Part shown: positions 49,620-62,956 of the stretch, piece by piece
How positions within the stretch are numbered: the first letter of the stretch is position 1
How the letters are laid out: every line of letters begins with the position of its first letter
Assembly: GCA_914767715.1 (NCBI GenBank)
Contig: OU612074.1
Coordinates: forward strand, 5,595,501-5,659,500
DNA length: 64,000 nucleotides
Source: Membranipora membranacea
Lineage: Eukaryota > Bryozoa > Gymnolaemata > Cheilostomatida > Membraniporidae
Direction of reading: 5' to 3'
Position numbers and translations under genes: made by a program
The notes under the pieces: model-generated
What the model saw: only the letters and a program-made list of their open reading frames with translations
Told to the model about the DNA's origin: nothing
Databases searched by the model: none

Positions 49620-50081
49620 TTAGTATGATTTGGAAACCCATTTCTTTCCAGAGTTAGAGTTTCCATTGCCATTTCCGTTGCCATTAGTTCCAGATCTTGA
49701 ATTTCCATTTCCGTTTCCGTTTCCATTTTCTCCTTTTCCCTTGTTGTCATTTCCATTTCCATTTCCGTTTACACCATTACCTTTGTTTCCGTTTCCGTTT
49801 CCGTTTCCATTTACTCCACTATCTTTGTTGTTGTTTCCATTACCATTGCCATTGACAGCACTTTCTGCAAAAGGCAAAGATTAAAATATTGTTAAAAAAC
49901 ATTTTCTCTGAATCTGTCTTACTTTTGAGAAGGTCGAACAACAGATACCATAACAAGGCGTGCATAATAAATCAAAAACCTAAAGTATCTTGCTGAAGAA
50001 CTTACTTTTTCTTGAGCTTTTGCCGCATTCAACGATAGCCACAACAACAACCAGTAATACGAGTACTCTAAGTGACAGCAT
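49620..50081 (-). CDS. B4: secreted Asn-Gly repeat protein, family B
   Basis: Intact diverged member, 106 aa. Minus-strand exons 50006-50081 (MLSLRVLVLLVVVVAIVECG then KSSRK) and 49620-49864 (KSAVNG..., five 14-residue NGNGNGNxN units with Lys/Asp/Arg/Ser inserts, tail SNSGKKWVSKSY), phase-1 join, 76+245 nt. TATA at 50362-50369 and a noncoding exon ending CTCAA|gtaagt (exon end 50295) are alignable with B1. It is more basic than B1/B2 and lacks the intron MITE. Keeping repeat length, register and signal across this divergence argues for a functional gene. The FPFPFP frame on the other strand is a shadow. Function unknown. Confidence 0.8.
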
Positions 50082-50361
50082 GGTTTCAGCAGGTTTGTTA
50101 GCTGCAAATAAAATAAAATGATGATTAATACAAGCTCAGGTTCAAATTTTAAAGCTCAATCATTGAAGACATGGTGTTGAGTATTGATATTAAATGATTG
50201 ATATACAGAGAGTGTGTCAAGTTTTTTCAAATTCACAGCGTTGACAAATTGTGAATCTGAGACAACAAAAAAATTCACCAAGCTTCTGACTTACTTGAGC
50301 TTGGTGGAGACTGTGTGCTTGAGCGATGAATGTTTTGTGATTGAACATTCAGAAGCACCAG

Positions 50362-50369
50362 CTTTTATA
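50362..50369 (-). promoter_or_regulatory. TATA box of B4
   Basis: TATAAAAG on the minus strand; the following leader (GCTTCTGAATGTTC...CACAGTCTCCA) aligns with that of B1/B2. Confidence 0.7.
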
Positions 50370-50829
50370 GGAGGTGAATCCGACTGTATCCTGTTAAAAT
50401 TTGCTGATGTAGCGACGGCCAACTGTATCGGTGCCATTCGCAGGCAATCCACAATGAAAATAACCTATTTCACAACCGGTGACAGTGACACTTCCAGGTG
50501 CTGGATTAACATCTGAAGATGACAAAAAGTACAACTGACAGTTTAAAGTTGTTGTTGCTAAGAGTTCCCATACCATAAAATCCAATGAAACAATAATAGA
50601 GACTCCTTCTTGTGGTCTCAGCAGCGTCATTATTAAAAACAGAAAAGGCTTCATCACCATTGGCAACTATGATGTGTGCAGGATAAATTGAAAACTCGTT
50701 TTTATAAGCTTGCTGTATTGCTGATAAACTATATTTACTGATTGCACTTATATCACCAGTATAAGTCTAGATGAAACAACCCACTTAATCTTGGACGCCA
50801 ATGATACTGAAATAAACCGCATTCATAGC

Positions 50830-51260
50830 AGATATGTGTGAAGAATGATGCATCAGTTCCTTGCACTGCGGGCTTGGAGACTGTGCTGTGAAATAGCTTA
50901 TACATAATGTGACATTGATGTATAGAGATCTGTTGTAACCACCACATACCAGAGGGGTGATGTTTACATTAAAACTATAATTTTAGTTATTGGTGAAGCC
51001 CATAGACTTAATAATAAACCTAGACAGGACACTGTATGGAGCATTAGCATTGAGGCATTGAGGCACTTAATTATGGTGAGGCGACATCACTGGAGGGTGT
51101 AGAAACAATGATTTTTACTCATAGCTATCATTGATTTACCTGTCCCAGCTCTGGTTAAATGTTGATAACTCAATTGGCTTCAATCGGAATTTAGGTTTGA
51201 AAATAGATTCAGCAGCTTCTGCCGATCATTTTTGATAGTCTATTTGGCTTCGTAGCTCAA
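50830..51260 (-). repeat. Outer part of second inverted duplication, left
   Basis: Complement of 63570-64000 (for example GGTAAATCAATGATAGCTA and the GCATCAGTTCCTTGCACTG block). Lies 5' of B4. Confidence 0.75.
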
Positions 51261-52950
51261 ATATTATCAATAAAGCAGGCTATTGAAAACGGTGCTTAGA
51301 CTTAAAGCTCTAATTTCTTTTGCAGTTTCAGTCCTGAATAAATGCTTATATCTCAAACAATTTTGATGGAATTTTGAGTTTGAAAATTGCAATAGACTCA
51401 CCAGCTTCTGGTGATCATTTTGATAGTCTGTTTAGCTTTTTAGCTCTTTTATTATCTGAAAAGCAAGCTATTGAAAACAGTGCTTAGACTCGAAGCTATA
51501 ATTCTGTTTGCAGATTCAACCCTGATTTGAAGTTTATTGCCCAATCAATTTTATTGGGATTTAAAGTTTGAAAATTGCAATAGAATCAGCAGCTTATGGG
51601 GCTCATTTTGAAGGTCTGTTCAGCTTTTTAGCTCAGGTATAACCATTGAGTTTAGGACTTTCTTCCTTGGAATAACCGAACAAGCAAGGACAATACCTAG
51701 CAGGCAAAGGAAAGTATAGTCATTGTATCACAGTAACATACTAGTGGTTCAGAAGATCCGCTTTGGCCTGACTTATCCATTGTGAATAAATAGTGCTTTG
51801 CTTGATGAGTGTTACAACTGCTGTGTACTCCGAAATCTAGAAATATGTTGCTATATTGCTGACTCCAGCAGACCACAATAAACCTATGTTTTTCAAAAGT
51901 TCGAAAAACTGTGTTTCGTGGTCAGAATTGATGTATTTTGATTTCCTGAATTACTGGATTTAGTTGTTGCTTGTTTTATCAGGCTGCTAATATGAGGTAA
52001 GAACGAGGAGAATGCTGCCGGGGCACGAGGTCTACCTTTAATTTTGACCCTCTGAGTTGACCATTATATTAGCTACACAGAATATTGTCTACTGTGAACT
52101 TCAATTTTATTTGAAGCTTTGCGAGGTCCGGCCCCTTGTTTACTTCCAACTGTCTCTGTTGGTCACAATATGAGCAAAAAAGCATTCAAAAAAAGCAAAG
52201 ATGAAGTTAGTTATTTCTTTGGTAATTGTGTATTCACCAAGTAAATTCAATTGCTTGCTTCCTCAGTTATTCCAAGGAAGAAAGTCCTGAACTCTCTGGT
52301 TATACTTGAGCTACAAGGCAGAACAGACCATCAAAATGATCTCCACAAGTTATTGGATCTATTGCAATTTTCAAACTCGAAATCCCATCGAAATTGATAG
52401 GGAAATAAACTTTAAAAAAAGGGCTGAAACTGCAAACAAAATTATAGCTTCGAGTCTAAGCGCTGTTTTCAATAGCTTGCTTTTTAGATAATAAAAGAGC
52501 TACAAAGCTAAACAGACTATCAAAATGGTCACCAGAAGCTGGTGAGTCTATTGCAATGTTCAAACTCAAATTTCAATCAAAATTGTTGGAGATATAAGCA
52601 TTTAATCAGGACTGAAACTGCGAAAAGAATTATAGCTTTAAGTCTATGCACTGTTTTCAATAGCTTGCTTTTTTAATAATATTTTAGCTATAAAGCTAAA
52701 TAGACTATCAAATTGGTCGCCCGGAGCTGCTGAATCTATTGCGATTTTCATACTTAAATTCCGATTGAAGCCAATTGAGTTATCAACATTTGACCAGAGC
52801 TAGGACAGGTAAATCAATGATACCTATGAGTAAAAATCACTGTTTCTACAGCCTCCAGTGACGTCGCGTCACCATAATTAAGTGCCTCACTTCAGCTATA
52901 TACAGTTTCCTGTCCAGGTTTATTATTAAGGCTATGGTGAAGCCTGAAAA
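50990..52950. repeat. Inverted repeat with tandem 160-180 bp units
   Basis: 50990-51690 and 52255-52950 are imperfect complements around a loop of about 570 bp. Each arm has about three tandem units marked by AGCAAGCTATTGAAAACAGTGC and GATAGTCTATTTAGCTTT. Inner edges read CTTTCTTCCTTGGAATAAC and its complement. No protein. Confidence 0.75.
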
Positions 52951-53419
52951 TAGTCCAAAAAGAAAACACCGCTATAATAAATCACAAAATCATTGCTAAT
53001 TACAATAGGAAAGTAAGAATAATCTTGTTAATTGATGGTATCTACAGGCTCAAGAGTTCAAACCAACTGTGCTAGATTGAAATGTAGCGTATACCATTAT
53101 AATAGGAATGAGTTGACAGACAGTAGGAAAAAAATCCTCAAAGTCCCTGACACCTTCTTTGTGCTTTGTTTGTCTTCCCATTCTAGCATTGCAGGTGTCT
53201 GTACTCATGTACTCCAGCCTCAAAGTATCTTAAAGTTATTGTTTTTGCTGATATTTTGTCGGGGTTAATAATGTCTGTCGAGGTATGTCGTGTATATTGC
53301 AAAGTTTTTATTTAGCCCTTGGCAGTCACCCATGCAATGCACAGTAACCTCCACATGAAGATCCATCATAACTGCCTGGATAATGATGATATGATAATGT
53401 CAGGCGTTCTTTCTGCATT

Positions 53420-54720
53420 GGCTTCATGCCAGTTGCTACTCCATATTTACCGATCTGAGCGAATGCTTGATGCAAAGTAGCTCAATGCTTGGTTAGAGAG
53501 GCAGAATTTTAACCTGTGAGTTGTCTGTTTGAGCAAGATATAGGCATGCATCCAGTTTCAACTTGGAACTATAATAATCAAAATAATCAAATCCTACTGT
53601 TGTTGCAGGCCAAAATTTTAACCTTTGTCAGACAGATCGATTTATTGCTAAATCATGACTTTACTTCCATACATTCATTTTAACATGGATATCATCCTTG
53701 TGAGGCTATATTGAACGCCACATTTTCCTCTTTTTTGTGTAAATTTTATCTCACTTATAATTGCAATCATTCTATTTAGAGCGTGGTGCAGGGTGGTGCA
53801 CGCCTGTCCAGGGTGGTGCGCGCCTGCGCAGGCTGGCACAGCTAGTTCTTAGTCATAAGGCATTAGAAATAACTTTTCCCTGAGCATTTAGAGCTTCCGA
53901 CAAAACTGTCAAAGTCGTTGTAACAATGATGATAAAGAGAGCATTAATGGGTATCCTGGTTTGCTTGGCTGTAAAATCAATCAAAATCAAAACACTATAG
54001 AGTGCTAGACAAACCGGGATGTTTATTGGGTGCTATTAGTTAAACAGCAATATTGAGTCAAATATAGAAAAATGTCAAAAGCATTGACTGAATCATGATA
54101 AAGAGGGCAACAATGATTCATTTGATGACTTTATCCCTAGTTATCTGCCCATAGGCTTCCTCTGTTGACATCTCTGAGAATTGCAAATACACAATTTAAT
54201 TTGCAGTCTTTTAAGCAACTGACATCACTATGAAAATAGTTTCTCATTGAATTTGTATTTGCATGAGTGCAAAACTTAGTAACACTTCGCAGCCAAAACT
54301 ATACAGCCTACTCATTTCTGTTCACACAAAAATAAGATTGAATAAAACAAGGCTGGTTATTAAGAACCTTTAGAGTTGGAGTGTGCCTCTCTTGATGGTT
54401 CAAACATTTAATATATTTATCGTTTGCTAGGCATATTTTGATCAGGTTGGAAAGAGTGTCAGATCCCTGTGCAACTTTTTGTCATCATTGACAGATTAGT
54501 GATAAACTGATGACTGTGACAGACTGATGAGAAGCAGCTATCACTATGGCCATGTCACTTCAACACAAAACTCAAAATTTTCAGCAGCAACACTTTGCCA
54601 TTAGTGTGAGATTTGTCATGACTGTGACAGCCTATGCCTAGCCATTGCATTTCTGTACTCGTTTTAGCAAAATATATTACAATGGTGAAAATAACTTTTC
54701 CCATGATTCAAAGTAAAAAT
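53420..54720 (-). repeat. Block R, inverted copy
   Basis: Complement of 61640-62770 plus 63420-63590. It includes the GC-rich mini-repeat (53790-53835). The SINE and about 600 bp present on the right side are missing here. Confidence 0.75.
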
Positions 54721-55039
54721 TTCTGTAGGAGAAGAGAAAAAGAAAAACAGGTTGTTTTAGTCCCTATGAGGCCTTTGTGGTCTTACTACACTAGCTGCTA
54801 TTGCGAACCAAGCAAAACACAGAGATTCTCCATATACACACCGATTCTCTGAGGACAGGCTGGGGCTAATATAAATAATGTGCGGTCAATGCGATCTCTG
54901 CACTCTGAAGTTGCAACCAGTGGGCTAATCGCTGAGATCAGCTGAGGCAGCCTTCTACATTGTTCTAGCAACTGTGTCGTTGTGATTATCTCTGAAGCTG
55001 CTAGATACGTTTGGCCCATGAAAGCATGTTTCTTTTCAG

Positions 55040-55203
55040 GCCAACGAGATGGATCAACTTATATTAGAATACCCGATGTGAGAATCCCATATGTTAAAAT
55101 CCCAAAAATAACACTTGATGTTCCAGAAGTAAGAGTTAATGTACCAAAGGTCAGCGTAGGGGTCACCAATCAAAAGGCAGCTCACAGGCCAAGTTACAGT
55201 TGA
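55040..55203 (+). pseudogene. Orphan family A last coding exon
   Basis: An acceptor (tcttttcag) opens 164 nt coding GQRDGSTYIRIPDVRIPYV, KIPKITLDVPEVRVNVPKVSVGV and a tail ending SYS, with TGA followed by the family's post-stop donor (G|gtgagc). Exon length equals that of A3, and the 3' flank with AATAAA at 55516-55521 aligns with A3's. I found no signal exon, Gly-rich exon or TATA between here and the inverted R block ending near 54720. It is therefore a truncated gene, or less likely a 3' exon used by another transcript. The reading frame is undamaged, so loss is recent or the exon is still used. Confidence 0.75.
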
Positions 55204-55529
55204 GGTGAGCATCAAGAGTATTCGCATCTAAGGCAGCTATGTGTGCATTTTAAAGTCAACATTTACATGGTGCCTTCACTATTTAACATTTATTTAAAAC
55301 TAAAACTTCATTTGATTTTCATTTCATTCCTATGAAATATTATATTCACTAAAGAATTTGCAGAACAGAGAAATAGTTGAAGGTTTCTACATCAGAAAAC
55401 TGCAATATAATCAATTGTGTTCATTTTTTCTATTTGTGTTGATATTTCATGTTAGTTTTGTATCACAAAGATTTCATCGGATTTTTGTGATTGTAGTGAG
55501 TGAGTGAATTCAAGAAATAAATTAATAGT

Positions 55530-58500
55530 GAATTTATTTAAATCAATAACTTATATCCCTTATCCTAACAATGATTATCAAATGTTCATTAAAACCCTAG
55601 ACTGATCAGAGACCAATTACATCAGTTTCCATGTGCGGTCGGTCTTGTATATAATTGTTTTGAGTGATAGACATAATATTCCCTGTTAACTTTTTGAAGG
55701 TAAGGGATGACAGACAATAATTGCCATTGCCATTGTAGGGTCAGACTTTTCCTGAGAATAAAGTATCTATGATCTAGCTATTTGTATATTGCAAAGGGAA
55801 TCATTTGGAAAATGAAAATAACTGCTAGGCTGCCAAGGCCGCCTCAAGCTCAATAAAGTATCCGAAAATTGAGCTGATGGATTCTTAATTGATTAATATT
55901 TTGAATTTTGAATTAATATTGATAACTTATTCACAGATACAACGCTCCAATATTGAATCATTTTCCAGGTATTAGATATCAATGCTGAGGTCTCTATACT
56001 GAGTACTCTCCCACAAATTTTCAGGTGACATAAGCACTCACCATAATTAGAACTTAGATTGTGAAATGAAATACCCCGATACTGAAACTAAACTGCCAAA
56101 ACAACAAACAGTGCAGAATGTGCCAGTATTGGGACTGAGTCAAGAAAGTTGTTTTCCTCTATTTATCCGGAACCAATAGAAATTACGTCAGGTTCTTAAT
56201 ACTTTGTCAAACGTTTAGACTATTTTTTGCAACCTACAACATCAATATATAAGGTTCAGTATACAAAGAACTGACATAACTGTTGCTTAGCACAGAAATG
56301 ATCCATACCAAACATTTTTTGGAAGCTCTCAAAGTTGCACACTGCGTCAGAGATTACAGCTGATATTTGAGTGCTGTCATCATCATTAGAAAATATCACA
56401 TGTTATAGATTGATTGTATGGATTTATAAAGTTTGTTAATAGTAGCAACTGCTAAATATTAACTCTCTCATTGTTAATCAGATACTGACACATAATCCAT
56501 TTCATGAAGCATGGCAAAGAAGCTGTGATACCTCAATGACCAGGAATTGAGAAAACGCAGAATGAATGGCAATATCTGTGTCAGACTTCTCTCACATTGT
56601 TGGAGGTCACTGTGTTCATCAGTCTAAGTCTTTAGCAGGTTAGAGACCTCGCACAAAAACCTGCAGGGGCATCTCCTAATTTGCAATGCATCATTCACAA
56701 TCAAAAATATGATTTATTAGAAGCGTAAACCGACAATATTGAAACTTTGAGCTTTGAAAATGCCAAATTATTTTTGCTCAAAAAGTATATTGACAGATTA
56801 TTATTGACGTGACCATGTTGATCATGAACTTTGTGAATAGTGAATGTGATCAGTGTGATATGATAGGCCTCTAGCAACAGCAAAATTTACTGACAGCTTT
56901 TTTGGCAATAAGCGGCCCATTTTGCAACTTAATGTAAGGTACGATATGACCATTGAAGTTGCATTTCTAGCCACATTTTGCATAGGCTGCCGCCGCATTA
57001 AAAGAAGACTGTAGTTTCTCATATAATCAGACAATTAGTTCAGTAAATGCGAATAACATTTTCTAAAAAACCACTTAGGGTAATTTTTTAACAGATGTTT
57101 TCTAAAAGATTCTTATTTTTGATGCAATTATCCTCATAATGACCATGGTACCATACCGCACCAGACAAATTCATATATATATATATGCAATTAAATTTCT
57201 ATACTTGACAGCTCTTAAGTGTTGGTTTATAAAAAAAATACCGAGAAAAAAATATGCCAGATGCCCCAGATAGGGTCATGGAAAATTTTCTTTGTAATAA
57301 GGACTATTCTCTTTACTCTCTATTCTTCTGCTCTCTCTTTTCCATTCATGAACATAGACTTTGGTGGTTGAATGAGGTGTGGGCGGTGAAATATTAGTAC
57401 CTTGTTGGCAAAACCGCAATATCTGTGTCAATTTACTCACAACCAGAGGATAGGGTGCAGTGGCATTCCATCCCACGACCTTCAACACTTGCATGTTTAA
57501 GTTTGGCGCTCAAACCAACTGAGCCATCTCCTACTCCTTAATAGGTGAGCCATTGTTGTACACAAAGTAAGTTGCATGTAATATTGCATAGATTTTCTTC
57601 ATGCTTTTGCATAACATAATTTATTGCACACTTATGCCCATTGCTGCCTCAGTGTTTAAATGCAAATAAAGTTAAAAACATGCTGATTAAAAACATTTTC
57701 AGTATAGCATTTTAGTCAGACTACTAGCGTCGTGTCAGTGAAGGAATTGTTGAGATTAACAGAAAGTTCATGAGAAACTAATGAGGTGATGCATCACTTT
57801 GAACTAAATTTCACCCAGACATGTCATATGACCCATGCAGACGTATTAAAAATCTCACAATATGAGAATTAGCAAAACATCATTTCTGTTTTTGGAGGAA
57901 ATAATTGGTAGCTCAATATGCTTAGCACTAACACCTCATTTAGTTTTATGTCTGCTCAATTTATAACAGTAAAACTTTGCCCTCTGTACTGAAAATTTCT
58001 TCTCAGCTGGTAATGTCTCTCTCTAGCACTCTAGAAATGTATGAACGTCATGTATTTTCACTATGAGAAGCATTACCTTCTTTGAGCCCCACCATTGGAG
58101 AAAGAGTGTAAAGTATGCACAGCGTTAAATGAGTCTAAGGAATACCAAATGAGGAACAGATAGTGGGCCAAGGAAGCCTGCAAAATCCCATCTTGGACAC
58201 ATCACGCATGTTAAGCCCATAAGCCTACACGGCGGATGACGTGACTGTCATACCAGGTTGGGTAAAAAGAAGCTCAGACTTGCAAAAATTGTAATGCTGC
58301 AAAGACTCCCAGGTTACAAGTATGCCTCTTTTACCATGCATTTAGTTACTTTCCAGCAAACATTCATGTTTTCAATTATTAAAAGCCAGCAAATTCCAAT
58401 TATTTGAAGATTTATTTATTGCCTTCTATTAAGACTATATAATGTACTACCTTTGCTACTCCGTTGATCATAGATGCTCATGTCATAACTAACTGGGCTG

Positions 58501-58830
58501 TTCATATCTTTTCCAGATAGAACTTCTCAAGCATAATAGTGAGTCATGTTGAGTTCATTTATATCCCCAATTATGCCACATATAGATAAACATTTGACTG
58601 TCCTAGAAGAATCTCAACTGATTCGGGAACTGATAATTGATTGATCTGGTCCATATTTTCGGATTAGCTTAAGGAAGGATTGTTGTTATACAAGATCATA
58701 TTATTATCTAATTACCAAGGACTTAGGGTATAGGTTTTTCAATGGTTGCAAACCCTATTAAAAACCACTCTGAGTGGGTACTTGGGCTCTAACAATTCAC
58801 AGTCAATGTTATGATAACATATATAAATGA
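55530..58830. other. Intergenic centre of second inverted duplication
   Basis: No gene supported. 55560-55870 matches the inverted 3' flank of A3. An (AT)n run is at 57175-57186 and a SINE head at 57455-57531. Confidence 0.55.
57455..57531 (-). mobile_element. tRNA-derived SINE head
   Basis: Minus strand A box TGGCTCAGTTGG, spacer GCGCCAAACTTAAACATGC, then a degenerate B box (GTGGGATGGAATGCCACTG). Confidence 0.6.
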
Positions 58831-58855
58831 GAGATTTGACTAATTTCATTACAAC

Positions 58856-58861
58856 TTTATT
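58856..58861 (-). terminator. Polyadenylation signal of A4
   Basis: AATAAA on the minus strand about 170 bp into the last noncoding exon, in a context (TTCAATATTC upstream) shared with A3. Confidence 0.55.
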
Positions 58862-59207
58862 GAATATTGAAGGGAAAGCACACTCACAAAAATCAAATAA
58901 GAGTTTTGCGGTAAAATAAAAAAAACAGACTTGAACAAAATTGATAATAGCATATCTGGCTGAAGAAGATACTTTGAACTAATTCTCCTCATTTCATAGA
59001 TATCCGTAGGTATATTTCATTAGGATGACCTGCAAATTAAATGAAGTTATGAATATAACTAGTTTCTCTCCTATAGTGAAAGCACCATGACAATGCTGAC
59101 TATAAAATACATACACAGCGGTATTTGTGGATATTATTTTTATTTGCTCTTATCACGTATACATGCTTACCTTTACATTTTGCATGGCAGGTTATCTCGC
59201 CGAAATT

Positions 59208-60048
59208 TTAGTAACTTGGCTTGTGAGCTGACTTTTGGTGTTTGACCCCTACGCTGACCCTTGGTACATTTACTCTTACTTCTGGAATATTGGCTGTTAT
59301 TTTTGGAATTTTAACATCTGTTCTTACATCTGGTATTCTGATATTAATTGATCCATCTCTTCGGCCTAAAATGGAAATATTAGATTCCATAGTCAGAATT
59401 TACCTAGAAGGTTGAGCGTCAGAGTTTAACACAACAATGTTGCAAACATTCATGGCAAAAGCTTCCTCTGCTAAGCTCCAGCCGCTTGGTAAGCGGTTGA
59501 AATCTTGGAGTGCAGATCAGTGTGCATGGCATCACGTAAATAAAATGTAAACATCAGCTGGTTCTCAGACCATTGATATGTGAATGAAGACTAACTGAGG
59601 TTCTACCAACTTTCCAATGGCTATTGGCGTATTCAAATGATAACAGGGTCACAATCAGTCAAAAGTAGCGGAAGGGACAAAGACAAAAAATCATTAGTTT
59701 GGACACACATCTGCTTCCTTACCTCCATTTCTGCCAGTTCTGTCGTTTCCACCATTTCTGTCATTTCCGCCATTTGGGTTCATTCCATTTTTGTCATTTC
59801 CTCTGTCTCCACCATGTTTTCCTTTTCCACCAGAAGGAGCATATCCACTGGCAACACACAGGCCTGAAGGATAATGTTCCAATAAATTTTTTGATTGTCA
59901 TTAGCTACCTAATGAGAACCTTGCACACCGAAATCTGAATCGTCTGGCCTTTCAGTAAACCATTTTAACTAATAGCTGTTTGAACAGGTGAAACTTTGTA
60001 CTTACCAATTACGGCAGCAAGAGCGAGGAGAGTGATCAGCTTGTTCAT
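59208..60048 (-). CDS. A4: secreted Gly/Asn-rich / IPxV-repeat protein, family A
   Basis: Intact diverged member, 113 aa. Minus-strand exons: 60006-60048 (MNKLITLLALAAVI), 59723-59863 (GLCVASGYAPSGGKGKHGG, then GGNDRNGGNDRTGRNGG) and 59208-59365 (RRDGSINIRIPDVRTDV, KIPKITANIPEVRVNVPRV, SVGV, basic tail, PSY stop). 43+141+158 nt keeps frame; introns are phase 1. TATA is at 60344-60352, the noncoding exon ends ACAAAG|gtcag (60292), a 3'UTR intron starts after 59171, the last exon begins 59029 and AATAAA is at 58856-58861. The middle exon is longer than in A1/A2 and its GGNDRN units approach family B composition. Likely secreted; function unknown. Confidence 0.82.
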
Positions 60049-60343
60049 CTTCTGTAAATGTATAGAGATTGATTGATTTTTCTTTACAGACATTTAATAT
60101 CTGACAAGCTTTATATTCAAATAATATACATGATTGAGTATAAAAGACTCAAATGGTTTTAGGCTTAAAATATAATATTCAAATACCCATGTGTTACAAT
60201 AGCAGAGATGCTTAAAAGACTGGAGAAACACGTTTTGTGTTTGTTCAAACCCGAATATGATCTCATGGCACAATGACAGTGACAAACTGACCTTTGTTTG
60301 TTGAGACAAGAATATCGAATGATTTCTAGTTTTAATTCCACTC

Positions 60344-60352
60344 TATTTTATA
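60344..60352 (-). promoter_or_regulatory. TATA box of A4
   Basis: TATAAAATA, about 30 bp before the noncoding exon. Serves as the intact reference for the altered A3 box. Confidence 0.65.
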
Positions 60353-61127
60353 CTGCTTTTTTTCGGAGACCTTGGGAATGATTAATTGCCAGTCTGTGAT
60401 AAAACCCTGTGACCTGTTAATTATAGAGTCCATAAATATCCTGTGGAAGTTAGCTAGCATTTCTTAAATGAAAAAAACAGTAACGAAACCAGGATATAGG
60501 AGATTTAAAGACGTAATAAAATGTAACTGATGCAGGTATTAGGAATATTGATGGGACTATTATGTTCAATATGATAGCAGATATGTGACTTAATTGAGAC
60601 AGAAGTATGCCTGTTTTTGATTGATTGGGGGATGACAAAGGCAAACAATGAGTTTTTCTCCATTAAGATAAGAAGCATTGGTACTATAAATAATCCTATT
60701 GTCAAGAGGGTATAGCGGTGGCGTTAACTGAGTTGCACAACCAAAATGACACAGCATATTAGGATATTATCTCAATTCTTTTTTTTTGTCATGTTTGGCA
60801 GAAAACGTTTAGCATCATTAAGATAAACTCTATTCTAATGATGTGGAAGTGCAAGAATAGCTTCTAACATAAATTGTTTCGAGAAACAAAGTCTCATTCT
60901 CCTACCAAGGCAATGAAGCAAGCCCTGGGCTGTGTGCTATTCTAAACATGTTATGGTACCATATTATAATCTGTGCTTACAAAATACAGTCCCGCAATGA
61001 GGTTCCCACTGCCTTTCCCACTTTGAACAGTTTGAAAAATAATATTGTTATTCTTTGCTGCATGTATTGTCAGTAAGCTAGCAAGTTTACTGAATGCAAC
61101 AGCTAGACGAAGAATCTTGATCTGCTT

Positions 61128-62936
61128 GTTTATTTTCTTCAGATTTGTGTAAGACACAAAAAATGACTGGACAACTAAAATATTTTTCCTGTCCATAAAA
61201 AAGCTGAGAAACAGTTGAAAATGTACAGCGTACAAGGACGACGTATTGAGTGGGTTCTAAATCTTCTTTATGAAATACCAATTTGACATGAACTATGATG
61301 GTGGCAGGCTTATACCAGGAATTGTTCTACTGAATGGCATCTCAGTGTGGTAGATGTAACTAAGGCGTCTTTGTATCCTGTATCAACACATCACGTTGAC
61401 GCAAAAATTTAGCTGGATAACTGGACACATGTATGGAGTCTGCTTTAATATTTGTTGGGAGTTTGAGTGGACTGTCTATGACATGCAGACAAAAAATATA
61501 TGAATTAGATTATTGCATTAGCACCATTCATAGCGGACTCCTATAACTATTAATTTAGTTCAGAGTTTAATTAAGATTAAAAATAGGCTGGCTGATTGGT
61601 TGGTATGCTCTGGGTATGTTATTCTTGTTTGTCAGAGAATGATTTCTACTTTGAATCATGGGAAAAGTTATTTTCACCGTTGTAATATATTGTGCTAAAA
61701 CGAGTACGGGATGCAATGGCTAGGCACAGGCTGTCACAATCATGAAAAATCTCACAATAATGGCAAAGTATTGGTGCTGAAAATTTTGACTTTTGTGTTG
61801 CAGTGACATGGGCATAGTGATAGCTGCTTCTCATCAGTCTGTCACAGTCATCATTTTATCACCAATCTGTCAATGATGACAAAAAGTTGCACAGGAATCT
61901 GGCACTCTTTCCAACCTGATCAAAATATGCCTAGCAAACGATAAATATATCAAATGTTTTAACCATCAAGAGAAACACACTCCAACCCTAAAGGTTCTTT
62001 ATAACCAGCCTTGTTTTATTCAATCCTATTTTTGTGTGAACAGAAATGTTAGGCCGTACAGTTTTGGCTGCGAGACGTTACTAAGTTTTGCACTCATACA
62101 AATTCAAATTCAACGAAAAACTAGTTTCATAGTGATGTCAGTTGCTTAAAAGACTGCACATTAAATTGTGGCTAAAATTGTATTTGCAATTCTAAGAGAT
62201 GTCAACAGAAGAGCCTATGGGCAGATAATTAGGGATAAAGTCATCAAATGATTCATTATTGCCCTCTTTATCATGATTCAGTCAATGCTTTTGAAATTTT
62301 TCTATATTTGACTCAATATTGCTTGCTGTTTAACCAATATCACCCAATAAACATCCTGGTTTGTCTAGCACTCTATAGTGTTTTGTTTTTGATTGATTTT
62401 ACAGCCAAGCAAACCAGGATACCCATTAATGCTCTTTTTATCATCATTGTTACAACGACTTTGGCAGTTTTGTCGGAAGCTCTAAATGCTCAGGGAAAAG
62501 TTATTTCCAATGCCTTATGATTAAGATCTAGCTGTGCCAGCCTGCGCAGGCGTGCACCACCCTGCAAAGGCGTGCACCACCCTGCACCACGCTCTAAATA
62601 GAATGATTGCAATTATGAGTGAGATAAAATTTACACAAAAAAGACAACAATGTGGCATTCAATATAGCTTACAAGGATGCTATCTATGTTAAAATGTATG
62701 TATGGAAGTAAAGTCATGATTTAGCAATAAATCGATATGTCTGATACAGGTTAAAATTTTGGCCTGCAACATCAGTAGGATTTGATGCTCCATGAATGTA
62801 ACCTACATCAAATCATCAATTATGAGAACGAATAGCTCAAAATATTCACCCCTTTGCCATAATGGCCTGTTTCTGCAATATTACAGATCAGTCTATGTTA
62901 TGTTGCTTGGTTGAACCGCAAGGGAAGAGGTGCACA
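61128..62936 (+). repeat. Block R, plus-oriented copy beside A4
   Basis: Matches 6795-8971 and 20530-22712, ending at the same word, ACCGCAAGGGAAGAGGTGCAC. In units 1 and 2 a B gene follows about 800 bp further on; here the DNA instead enters a SINE and the second inverted duplication. Confidence 0.75.
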
Positions 62937-62956
62937 TAGTAGCAACAAAAAGAGAG

